In this document: positions 5,833 to 12,829 of the stretch, piece after piece
Layout of the letters: the number at the start of each line of letters is the position of its first letter
How positions within the stretch are numbered: position 1 is the stretch's first letter
NCBI GenBank assembly: GCA_023260175.1
Contig: JALQWD010000186.1
Coordinates: 1-12,829, forward strand
Direction of reading: 5' to 3'
From: Candidatus Nanopelagicaceae bacterium
GTDB lineage: Bacteria; Actinomycetota; Actinomycetes; Nanopelagicales; Nanopelagicaceae
Length of the DNA: 12,829 nucleotides
Position numbers and translations under genes: made by a program
Notes under the pieces: model-generated
Told to the model about the DNA's origin: nothing
Seen by the model: the letters and a program-made list of their open reading frames with translations, nothing else
Databases searched by the model: none

Positions 5833-7053
5833 ATGTCACTGCGTATTACGGGTCTAGGCGAGGAGATCGGCGCAGTTATTGGCCTACCTTGGGAGCAACC
5901 TTTAGAAGAGTGGCCAGAGGATCCAATCCTTGCTGAAAAGCGTGGCATCTCGCGCCATATCGTTCGCCTGGTTCGCTCTGATGAAGAGGACCCAAATTCA
6001 GAGATTTATGCAGTTAAAGAGACTGTCATCGAATTTGCAAAGCGCGAATACAAAGCGCTTAATGAATTAAAGCGACTTGGCGCGCCAAGCGTTGAACCAA
6101 TTGCAGTTATCGAAGGGCGCACAGATGCAAATGGCGAAGAATTGCCGTGCGCCATTGCTACAAGATTCCTGCCTTATTCATTGCCATACCGCGTGGTGCT
6201 TTCGCAATCAGTTTCAGAACATGACATTAACAATATGGCTAACGCACTTGCGTATCTATTAGTGCAATTACATTTACTTGGTTTCTGGTGGGGCGATTGC
6301 TCTCTATCAAACACTCTATTTAGAAGAGATGCCGAGAGTTTCGCGGCATATTTAGTAGATGCCGAAACCGGAGAATTTCAAACCAAACTCTCCGATGGCC
6401 AACGCGAACATGATTTAGAGATTGCATTCTTCAATGTGGCGGCAGAGTTAGAAGATTTACAACTTTCTGGCGTTCTCTATGCAGGCATGGATCCAATCCG
6501 TGCTTCAGAGGCAGTGCAACGTCGTTATCGCAGACTTTGGTCAGCCCTTAAAGATCCAAAGAAATTAGATCCAAACGATCGCCATGCGGTAGAACGTGCA
6601 ATGCGCGAACTTCATGATCTAGGTTTTGCTGTCGAAGAAGTTCAAGTTTCTTTAGATAATGAAACACATATGCTCTCATTCCAACCACGTTTGGTTGCTG
6701 CTGGATACCATTCGGCAAAACTAAAAAACCGCTTTGGATTAGATGCTCAAGAGTTGCAAGCAAAGAGAATTTTGGCTTCATTTGATCGCTGGTATGCGCG
6801 TCAACCAAATAAGAGCAGTAAAGATGAGATGGCGAAGGAGTGGCTGGATACAGTCTTCTTCCCAATTCTCAATTTGATTCCAGATGAATTAAAGGGTCGC
6901 GTAGAGAGCGCCCAGATGTTCCATGAAATCCTGGAGAATCGTTGGTATATGACGGAAAAAGCAGGCTATGACGTTGGTTTAGAGGCGGCGACAAAGGCTT
7001 ACATAAATGAAATTTTGCCGTTACGTATGGATTCTGGAGTTGAAACAGAGTGA
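5833..7053 (+). CDS. DUF4032 protein with a kinase-like N-terminal fold
   Basis: This 406-residue soluble protein looks like the actinobacterial DUF4032 family, whose N-terminal half resembles lipopolysaccharide/protein kinases. Kinase-like landmarks are YAVK (Lys62) followed by KREYKALNELKRLG, where Glu72 could be the alpha-C partner. HLLGFWWGDCSLSNTLF (147-163) has Asp155 and Asn160 in HxD-N-like positions, and YLVDAETGE (173-181) has Asp176 in a DFG-like position. The usual HRD is replaced by WGD. The C-terminal half (about 210-400) is helical, with no motif I recognise. There is no membrane segment. It is first in a plus-strand operon and its TGA overlaps the GTG of the YbbN-like gene (GTGA). 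A phosphotransfer role is inference; substrate and activity are unknown. Confidence 0.8.
   Translation: MSLRITGLGEEIGAVIGLPWEQPLEEWPEDPILAEKRGISRHIVRLVRSDEEDPNSEIYAVKETVIEFAKREYKALNELKRLGAPSVEPIAVIEGRTDANGEELPCAIATRFLPYSLPYRVVLSQSVSEHDINNMANALAYLLVQLHLLGFWWGDCSLSNTLFRRDAESFAAYLVDAETGEFQTKLSDGQREHDLEIAFFNVAAELEDLQLSGVLYAGMDPIRASEAVQRRYRRLWSALKDPKKLDPNDRHAVERAMRELHDLGFAVEEVQVSLDNETHMLSFQPRLVAAGYHSAKLKNRFGLDAQELQAKRILASFDRWYARQPNKSSKDEMAKEWLDTVFFPILNLIPDELKGRVESAQMFHEILENRWYMTEKAGYDVGLEAATKAYINEILPLRMDSGVETE
7036..7039 (+). promoter_or_regulatory. Ribosome binding site for the YbbN-like gene
   Basis: GGAG lies 10 bases upstream of the GTG at 7050, inside the end of the DUF4032 gene. It supports the GTG start within the 4-base overlap. 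Confidence 0.4.
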
Positions 7054-7913
7054 AGCAACCTAATTTTGGCAGCGCATTTGATCTGAGCACCCTAAAGAAG
7101 CCTGCAGATAATGCATACATTCCGCAGGATTTACCAGGCGTTGAAGCGACCGTTGAAACATTGCCTAATCAGCTAATGCCGCTTTCGAATACCAAACCGG
7201 TAATTGTTCTTTGCTGGTCAGAACGTTTCCCGGAATCCCGCGAAACGCTAGCGCTTATGGGGAAATTAAATAAAGACGATAATGAATCTTGGCAGTTGGC
7301 AACTGTCGAAATTGAAAAGCAACCTCAGGTTGCTCAAGCTCTGCAGACTAGAGTTGTTCCTTATGCAATCGCTATTGTTAAAGAACAGGTTATGCCACTT
7401 TTTGAAAATCAATATCCTGAGAGTCAACTTCGAATGGTTATCGATAAAGTTTTAGCAATTGCAGCCGAACAGGGTATTGGAGAAGCGCCGGTCGAAAGAA
7501 CTGAACCTGAAGAAGATGAGGCAATGGCTGCCCTTCAAGCGGGCAATCTGGATGGCGCGATTTCTGCTTATGAAAAATTAGTTAATCGCAAACCTGGAGA
7601 TGCGATGGCTAAATCAGGTTTAGCGCAGATGCAATTGCTTAAGCGTACTCACGGAGTAGATCCTAAAACTGTAATTGAAAGTGCAGCTGCAAATCCAATG
7701 GATGTGGCGGCACAGATTGCTTGTGCGGATTTAGAAGTTTCTAACGGACAATTAGATGCGGCCTTCGAAAGGTTGCTCAATTGCGTAAGGAATCTAAATG
7801 ATGACGATAAGAAGAAAGCTAAAGAGCACCTAATCACGCTCTTTGGTTTAGTTGATCCAGCGGATCCTCGGTTGGTACAAGCACGTAAAGATTTGGCTAG
7901 TGCGCTATTTTGA
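7050..7913 (+). CDS. ybbN: Redox-inactive thioredoxin-fold/TPR protein, YbbN (CnoX)-like co-chaperone
   Basis: This 287-residue cytoplasmic protein has a thioredoxin-like domain (about 30-140) followed by TPR-like helices (about 154-195) and a YbbN-type C-terminal domain (200-287). The C-terminus ends in DPADPRLVQARKDLASALF, like the family. Where thioredoxin has WCGPC it reads CWSERFPES (55-63), so both redox cysteines are absent. The cis-proline loop RVVPY (101-105) is kept. E. coli YbbN/CnoX is a holdase co-chaperone that delivers clients to chaperonin and is linked to oxidative stress. This actinobacterial form may share the chaperone role but not thiol chemistry of the CXXC type (inference). 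The first 30 residues are probably flexible. The GTG start overlaps the DUF4032 stop, and the TGA overlaps the TTG of the MFS gene. Confidence 0.85.
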   Translation: MKQPNFGSAFDLSTLKKPADNAYIPQDLPGVEATVETLPNQLMPLSNTKPVIVLCWSERFPESRETLALMGKLNKDDNESWQLATVEIEKQPQVAQALQTRVVPYAIAIVKEQVMPLFENQYPESQLRMVIDKVLAIAAEQGIGEAPVERTEPEEDEAMAALQAGNLDGAISAYEKLVNRKPGDAMAKSGLAQMQLLKRTHGVDPKTVIESAAANPMDVAAQIACADLEVSNGQLDAAFERLLNCVRNLNDDDKKKAKEHLITLFGLVDPADPRLVQARKDLASALF

Positions 7914-9070
7914 TTAAGAGAGATGTTGCCTTAACTAAAGCCCTCTTCTTCCTCTTTGGAGTAGGGATCATGGGTTGGGTTCCTCGCTTTCCGGAACTCA
8001 AAGCAAATTTAGGCGTAAATAATGGTCTTTTTGGCTCTATGTTGAGCATGGGCGCTTTTGGTTCGCTGGCAGCGTTATTAACCATTGGCCACCTTGTAGA
8101 TCATTTTGGCGCTAAACGAATGTTCTTCGTGGGGCAGACAATTTTGAGCTTTTCCTACATCTTGATTGTAAACGTTACAAATCTACAAGCATTTTTGATT
8201 ATCAATATCTTGGTTGGTTTCTCAATCTCAACAATGCATATTGCGAATAACGCTCAGGCTTTCTTTGATCAAGATCGCGGCGGAAAGAATTTAGTGGTTT
8301 CTGCTTCAGGTTACTGGTCGGCTGGTTCCTTATTATCAACGGTGCTTTCAATGTACTTAATTGGCAAGGTTGACCTTAAGGTACATATAACCATACTTCA
8401 TTTAATTGTTTACGTTCTGACGGTTTTAGTTATTTTGGCACGTAAAGATACTTTGATTCCTTCTAATCGTCATGATCGGATTAGCAAATCCATTCTTAAT
8501 GATTTGAAGAAGTTTAATTTTGATTGGATTGTTAATTTTGGATTGATTTTCGGAATTATGTTGGAATTTGCAATCGGAGATTGGTCAACTATCTTTGCCA
8601 AAGAGGAAGGTGGCATTTCAGCCACCTTGGCGCCAATGCCATTCTTATGTTTTACACTCTTCATGATTGCTGGCAGAGTATCAATTACTCCACTTAGAAA
8701 CCGATTTAATATTGAGAAGTTAGTGCGCTTCGGAGGAATTTTGGCTGGCACTTCATTTATTGCAGGTATCTGGTTGGTTGATATCTTCGGATTAACTGGT
8801 TTGATGATTTCTTTCTCATTGGCTGGGCTAGGTTCTTCATTTATCGGACCATCATTTTTGAATATCGCAAATACTCGAATCAATCTGCCATCAAGTATTG
8901 TGATCGGCCAAATCAGCGCTGTAAACGTAATGCTCTCTTGGGTCTTAAAGCAGATTATTGCTTTTGTTGCTCAAGTGGCAGGTTTGCAAGTAGCGCTAAC
9001 TATTCCAGCGTTATTAGCTATCGCGGTAGGGCTATTTACTAAGGTTTTTAGGCCAATTCCAGCCAAATAG
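7910..9070 (+). CDS. Major facilitator superfamily transporter (YbjJ/FucP-like), TTG start
   Basis: This 386-residue transporter has about twelve hydrophobic segments. Its first helix contains FFLFGVGIMGWVPRFPELK (13-31). The loop GHLVDHFGAKR (60-70) matches the MFS motif between helices 2 and 3. The central loop around 178-203 is polar. The second half has MLEFAIGDWSTIF (217-229), whose E-x4-D-W-S resembles the YbjJ/fucose-permease-like subgroup. The substrate is unknown. The TTG at 7910 overlaps the preceding TGA (TTGA), and no better start exists: the next ATG falls at residue 21 and would remove half of helix 1. No clear ribosome binding site is seen, so translation probably relies on coupling. 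The last 23 bases overlap the end of glgB on the other strand. Confidence 0.88.
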   Translation: MIKRDVALTKALFFLFGVGIMGWVPRFPELKANLGVNNGLFGSMLSMGAFGSLAALLTIGHLVDHFGAKRMFFVGQTILSFSYILIVNVTNLQAFLIINILVGFSISTMHIANNAQAFFDQDRGGKNLVVSASGYWSAGSLLSTVLSMYLIGKVDLKVHITILHLIVYVLTVLVILARKDTLIPSNRHDRISKSILNDLKKFNFDWIVNFGLIFGIMLEFAIGDWSTIFAKEEGGISATLAPMPFLCFTLFMIAGRVSITPLRNRFNIEKLVRFGGILAGTSFIAGIWLVDIFGLTGLMISFSLAGLGSSFIGPSFLNIANTRINLPSSIVIGQISAVNVMLSWVLKQIIAFVAQVAGLQVALTIPALLAIAVGLFTKVFRPIPAK

Positions 9071-10916
9071 TTGCCATCGGAGGAATGCGTAATGTTCCAT
9101 GGCAATCTTCTCCGATAATAACTTCAGAGTTAGTCACTCCTGAACCACCATATTTAAGGTCGTCAGTATTCAATACTTCTCGGTACTTACCTGGCTTTGG
9201 AACATACATTTTGTAATTTTCGTGTGGCACAGGGGACCAGTTAGTTACAGAGATAAGTGGTTTGCCACTATCAGACCAACGCGCATATGCCATCACGTTA
9301 GCTGCGCCATCGTCGCCAACCAACCACTGGAATCCATCAGAAAAATTATCTCGCTGCCATAAAGCTTCAGTTTCTTTATATTTATGATTGATATCAGCGA
9401 CTGCTTTTTGCACGCCTTTATGTTCATCAAATTCAGTTAAGTACCACTGCAGCCCATCAGATGCGCTCCACTCTTCGTTCTGAGCGAATTCAGAACCCAT
9501 GAAAAGAAGCTTCTTACCTGGATGCGACCACATGTATCCATAAAGTGCACGCAGTTGCGCTAGCTTCTGCCAACGATCACCAGGGAATTTGTTTACTAGC
9601 GAACCTTTGCCGTGCACAACTTCATCGTGCGATAGCGGCAACATGAAGTTCTCACTAAATGCATAGAGAATCGAAAAGGTAATTTCATTGTGGTGATACA
9701 TACGATGGATTGGTTCGTGAGATAGATATTGCAAAGTATCGTGCATCCATCCCATATTCCATTTGTATCCAAAACCTAATCCACCAAAACCAGTATCGCG
9801 TGTAACTCCTGGCCAAGCAGTTGATTCTTCAGCGATCATCATGATGCCTGGATGATGCTTATATGCAGTCGAAGTTGCCTCTTGCAAGAATTGAACCGCC
9901 TCTAGGTTTTCACGACCACCGAATTGGTTTGGAACCCATTCGCCCTCTTTACGTGAATAATCTAAATAGAGCATCGACGCGACAGCATCAACTCGTAGGC
10001 CATCAATGTGGAACTCATCGAGCCAATAAAGCGCGCTAGCAACTAAGAAATTGCGAACTTCGTTACGGCCAAAATTGAAGACCAAAGTGCCCCAATCAGG
10101 GTGTTCGCCCTGACGTGGATCGGCATGTTCGTAGAGCGCTGTGCCATCGAATTTTGCTAGCGCCCATTCATCTTTTGGAAAGTGCGCAGGAACCCAATCA
10201 AGAATGACTCCGATACCTGCTTCATGCAATTTATCTACTAAATGACGGAATTCATCTGGTGTACCAAATCGAGAAGTTGGCGCAAAGAATCCTGTTACTT
10301 GATAACCCCATGACGGTGCATATGGGTGTTCTGTTACCGGTAGAAACTCAACGTGTGTAAATCCTTGTTCCTTGATGTAGTCAATTAGCTCAATTGCTAA
10401 TTGTTGATAAGAGAGCCCTACACGCCAAGAACCCAAATGAACTTCATAAACAGAAACAGGGGAGTTCCAAGATTGGTAACTCTTGCGAGCTTCCATCCAC
10501 TTTTTATCGTTCCATGAATAATTGGATTCGTTGACTATAGAAGCGGTGCTTGGTGGTAATTCACATTGACGCGCCATCGGATCTGCATGGTCTACCCATT
10601 GACCCCAGGATGAACAGATTGCATATTTGTATTTGAGTCCTGGTCCGACATCAGGAAGAAAAATTTCCCAGATTCCAGAGTTTCCAATTTTCACCATTGG
10701 GTTGGTGCTCTTGTCCCAATAATTATTATCATGAATTAGAGATACCGCTGAAGCATTCGGTGCCCACACGCTAAATGCAGTTCCGATTAGATTGCCTTTT
10801 GAATCTCGCTTTACATGCGAACCAAGCGCATCCCACAACTTTTCATGACGCCCTTCATTAAATAGATGAAGGTCCATCTCTCCGATTGAAGAGTTAGGGT
10901 TTAGAAAAGAAGTCAT
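9048..10916 (-). CDS. glgB: 1,4-alpha-glucan branching enzyme GlgB
   Basis: This 622-residue GH13 enzyme transfers alpha-1,4-glucan segments to form alpha-1,6 branches in glycogen-like glucan. The N-terminal carbohydrate-binding module (CBM48) is visible at about 20-125, with GTAFSVWAPNASAVSL and the YKYAI strand. The catalytic barrel follows with YEVHLGSW (157-164), DWVPAHFP (240-247), the nucleophile Asp310 in GLRVDAV, acid/base Glu363 in IAEEST, and Asp431 in LSHDEV. All are intact. It lacks the extra N1 domain of the roughly 730-residue E. coli enzyme and so is a short-form GlgB. Its ATG shares one base with the glgE stop (TGATG) and is preceded by AAGGTGG. It converges on the MFS gene with a 23-base overlap. 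Confidence 0.97.
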   Translation of the reverse strand: MTSFLNPNSSIGEMDLHLFNEGRHEKLWDALGSHVKRDSKGNLIGTAFSVWAPNASAVSLIHDNNYWDKSTNPMVKIGNSGIWEIFLPDVGPGLKYKYAICSSWGQWVDHADPMARQCELPPSTASIVNESNYSWNDKKWMEARKSYQSWNSPVSVYEVHLGSWRVGLSYQQLAIELIDYIKEQGFTHVEFLPVTEHPYAPSWGYQVTGFFAPTSRFGTPDEFRHLVDKLHEAGIGVILDWVPAHFPKDEWALAKFDGTALYEHADPRQGEHPDWGTLVFNFGRNEVRNFLVASALYWLDEFHIDGLRVDAVASMLYLDYSRKEGEWVPNQFGGRENLEAVQFLQEATSTAYKHHPGIMMIAEESTAWPGVTRDTGFGGLGFGYKWNMGWMHDTLQYLSHEPIHRMYHHNEITFSILYAFSENFMLPLSHDEVVHGKGSLVNKFPGDRWQKLAQLRALYGYMWSHPGKKLLFMGSEFAQNEEWSASDGLQWYLTEFDEHKGVQKAVADINHKYKETEALWQRDNFSDGFQWLVGDDGAANVMAYARWSDSGKPLISVTNWSPVPHENYKMYVPKPGKYREVLNTDDLKYGGSGVTNSEVIIGEDCHGTLRIPPMATIWLELA

Positions 10917-12829
10917 CAGAGTTCCACCTTCACGATATGTGCGACTTTTCCTACAGGACGGCTAGGTTGCAAGCGCACAAAGGTATGTGCTGACCAATGA
11001 TGGCTTGTTTCATCAAGTAAATCAGTGACTTTGAAGTGCTCCTGATTTAAGCCAAGCGCCTGCATATTCCAATGAACCGTGGTCTCTTGAGCGTAAGTTG
11101 GATCAAGGTTTACTACAACCAAAATTAGATTATCGCCTTCGCGCTTTGAGTAAGCGATGATTGCGCCGCTATCAGTTTGATGGAAGTGCAAATTACGTAG
11201 ACGTTGTAGCGCAATATTCTCTTTGCGGATCTTGTTTAGCTGCGCGACAAACGGCGCAAGAGTCAAACCTTTTTTCGCTGCACCTTCCCAGTCTCGGGTG
11301 CGGATCTGATACTTCTCAGATTCCCAATACTCTTCTTTACCTTCTGCTAATGGTTTTGATTCATAAAGTTCATAACCGGCATACATTCCCCAAGAAGGAG
11401 TTAAAGTTGAAGCTAGTACTGCACGTAGTGCAAACATCGCAGGATTGCCGCTCTGCAAGTGATACGGCAAAATATCAGGAGTATTTACCCAGAAGTTTGG
11501 ACGGAAGAATGAACTAGTCCAATGTGCTACTTCATTTCCGTAAGCAGTTAACTCTTCCTTGCTGGTACGCCAAGTGAAATATGTGTATGACTGCTGGAAT
11601 CCAGCTTTACCTAAAGCATGCATCATTGCTGGTTTTGTAAATGCTTCAGCTAAGAAAACGACTTCTGGGTTCTCTTTGTAAATCGTCGCTATAACATCTT
11701 GCCAGAAGTGAACTGGCTTTGTATGTGGATTATCTACGCGGAAAATTTTGACACCTTTAGAAATCCATAGTCGCAGAATACGGAGTGATTCATTAAGAAT
11801 TCCCTGATAATCCTGATCAAAATGAATCGGATAAATATCTTGATACTTCTTTGGGGGATTCTCCGCATATGCAATCGATCCATCAGGGCGATGGCTAAAC
11901 CACTCTGGATTGCTCTTTACCCAAGGGTGATCAGGGCTTGCCTGCAGCGCAAAATCCAGTGCAATTTCAATATCTAATTTTGCTGCTGCTTTAACAAAAT
12001 CTTCAAAATCTTGCATAGTGCCAAGAACTGGATTGATGGTGTCGTGGCCACCTTCTTTGCCACCGATTGCCCACGGTACGCCAGGATCATTTGGCCCAGG
12101 AGTTAAAGTGTTATTTGGACCTTTACGGAATTGCACGCCAATTGGATGAACTGGCGGCAGGTAGAGCACATCAAAACCCATCTCCTTTACGCCAGCTAAA
12201 CGCTTCTGAGCATTCTTAAAGTTGCCACCTTCAGAGCGTGGGAAGAATTCATACCAAGCCCCAATTAATGCGCGGTCACGATCTGAACGAACTGGGAATG
12301 AATCCGATTTAGATACTAATTTTTTTAGGGGATTAAAGTGGAAATATTGGCGAACTTCTGGAGTATTTGCCCAAGAGAATCTTGTAGCCGCATCGACTTT
12401 CTTATCGCGTAACTTAGCAATAAGTGGTTCGAGTAATTTCTTAGCGCTCTTATCTGAAGCAATTGTCTCTTCGTATAAAAGTGCACCAATTTCGCACATT
12501 AAATCAGCATCAACATTAGCTGCAATTTTAATCTCACCATCATGCTCCCAGGTTAGGAATGGATGATCGTAAGTTTCGATATGGAAGGTAAATTCGCCGA
12601 GGCCATTTGTATTTACCCAAGTTTCATAGCGATTGCTACCAGGTGAAGATTCGTGCATTACAGAGCGGCAAATTTCATTGCCTTTTGAATCTATAACTAC
12701 TGCCTGAGCTCCGAAGGCATCATGACCCTCGCGAATTACGGTTGCTTCTACTTTAAATTTTTCAAATGGAATCGTCTTTACAGGGACATACTCGCCACCG
12801 AACCAGATGGTCGGGGAGATGTCGCTGGC
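10916..12829 (-). CDS. glgE: Alpha-1,4-glucan:maltose-1-phosphate maltosyltransferase GlgE, N-terminus cut by window edge
   Basis: GlgE (GH13_3, EC 2.4.99.16) adds maltose from maltose-1-phosphate to a growing alpha-1,4-glucan. The visible frame is 637 residues and open to the right edge. It does not start at the ATG at 12658: the 57 upstream codons encode family sequence (SPTIWFGGEYVPVK, then VIREGHDAFGAQ), so only a few N-terminal residues are missing. Catalytic positions in visible numbering are nucleophile Asp366 in FRVDNPHTKP, acid/base Glu395 in FLAEAF, and Asp452 in NTPDILP. GLTLAP and a C-terminal beta domain with IAYSK and VVVNLDP follow. It is the first visible gene of a glgE-glgB operon. 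Partner enzymes making maltose-1-phosphate (TreS/Pep2 or GlgA-type GlgM) are not in this window and may lie to the right. Confidence 0.96.
   Translation of the reverse strand, partial: ASDISPTIWFGGEYVPVKTIPFEKFKVEATVIREGHDAFGAQAVVIDSKGNEICRSVMHESSPGSNRYETWVNTNGLGEFTFHIETYDHPFLTWEHDGEIKIAANVDADLMCEIGALLYEETIASDKSAKKLLEPLIAKLRDKKVDAATRFSWANTPEVRQYFHFNPLKKLVSKSDSFPVRSDRDRALIGAWYEFFPRSEGGNFKNAQKRLAGVKEMGFDVLYLPPVHPIGVQFRKGPNNTLTPGPNDPGVPWAIGGKEGGHDTINPVLGTMQDFEDFVKAAAKLDIEIALDFALQASPDHPWVKSNPEWFSHRPDGSIAYAENPPKKYQDIYPIHFDQDYQGILNESLRILRLWISKGVKIFRVDNPHTKPVHFWQDVIATIYKENPEVVFLAEAFTKPAMMHALGKAGFQQSYTYFTWRTSKEELTAYGNEVAHWTSSFFRPNFWVNTPDILPYHLQSGNPAMFALRAVLASTLTPSWGMYAGYELYESKPLAEGKEEYWESEKYQIRTRDWEGAAKKGLTLAPFVAQLNKIRKENIALQRLRNLHFHQTDSGAIIAYSKREGDNLILVVVNLDPTYAQETTVHWNMQALGLNQEHFKVTDLLDETSHHWSAHTFVRLQPSRPVGKVAHIVKVEL
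10924..10930 (-). promoter_or_regulatory. Ribosome binding site for glgB inside the glgE 3' end
   Basis: AAGGTGG lies 7 bases upstream of the ATG at 10916, within the last codons of glgE. It shows that glgB is translated from the shared message, with both reinitiation and its own ribosome site available. Confidence 0.6.

Noticed and set aside
7195..7245. Active thioredoxin CXXC site
   Set aside because: The motif position reads CWSERFPES, so the two redox cysteines are missing. The single Cys55 precedes the tryptophan and is not in the active-site position.
8470..8883. Minus-strand frame of 137 codons opposite the MFS gene
   Set aside because: The Ile/Pro/Asn/Lys-rich sequence is what hydrophobic codons give on the opposite strand. 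No start signal or domain is seen.
1..12829. CRISPR array, insertion sequence, prophage or defence island
   Set aside because: No regularly spaced repeats, transposase or integrase motifs, attachment repeats or known defence domains were seen. The content is ordinary metabolic, transport and envelope genes.

Overview
The window reads as a compact, AT-rich (low 40s % G+C by eye) actinobacterial chromosome segment. Three things point to Actinobacteria. A small zinc-ribbon-like protein carries an MSPRR N-terminus, a CPGC motif and an HWHKACW motif that I know from that phylum. A maltosyltransferase GlgE sits next to GlgB. A thioredoxin-fold/TPR protein of the actinobacterial YbbN type lies close to glgB-glgE. 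Low G+C, almost no intergenic DNA, overlapping start/stop codons and probable leaderless promoters suggest a streamlined freshwater lineage such as the acI/Nanopelagicales group. That assignment is inference.

Layout. Positions 1-2133 (minus strand) hold a three-gene overlapping operon: an ABC ATPase, an ABC-2 permease, and a secreted Lys/Thr/Ala-rich protein that runs off the left edge and starts with TTG. Divergent from it at 2179-2490 is the small zinc-ribbon-like protein. It converges on an aldehyde dehydrogenase (2487-3929, minus). A 33-bp divergent gap with two probable -10 boxes separates the dehydrogenase from an alpha/beta hydrolase (3963-4673, plus). The hydrolase converges on an AI-2E family transporter (4670-5788, minus).

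Positions 5833-9070 (plus) hold a three-gene operon joined by 4-base overlaps: a DUF4032 kinase-like protein, a redox-dead YbbN/CnoX-like protein and an MFS transporter. The MFS gene overlaps tail to tail by 23 bp with glgB (9048-10916, minus). glgB is translationally coupled to glgE, whose reading frame continues to the right edge. GlgE extends linear alpha-1,4-glucan from maltose-1-phosphate and GlgB branches it, so this pair is the polymerising end of the GlgE alpha-glucan route.

No tRNA, rRNA, CRISPR, insertion sequence or phage gene was seen. No stretch of 300 bases lacks a gene; all intergenic gaps are under 50 bases. I see no clear new defence or mobile system. The less ordinary items are the secreted repeat protein coupled to an exporter, the DUF4032-YbbN-MFS operon beside the glucan genes, and the minimal divergent promoter regions.
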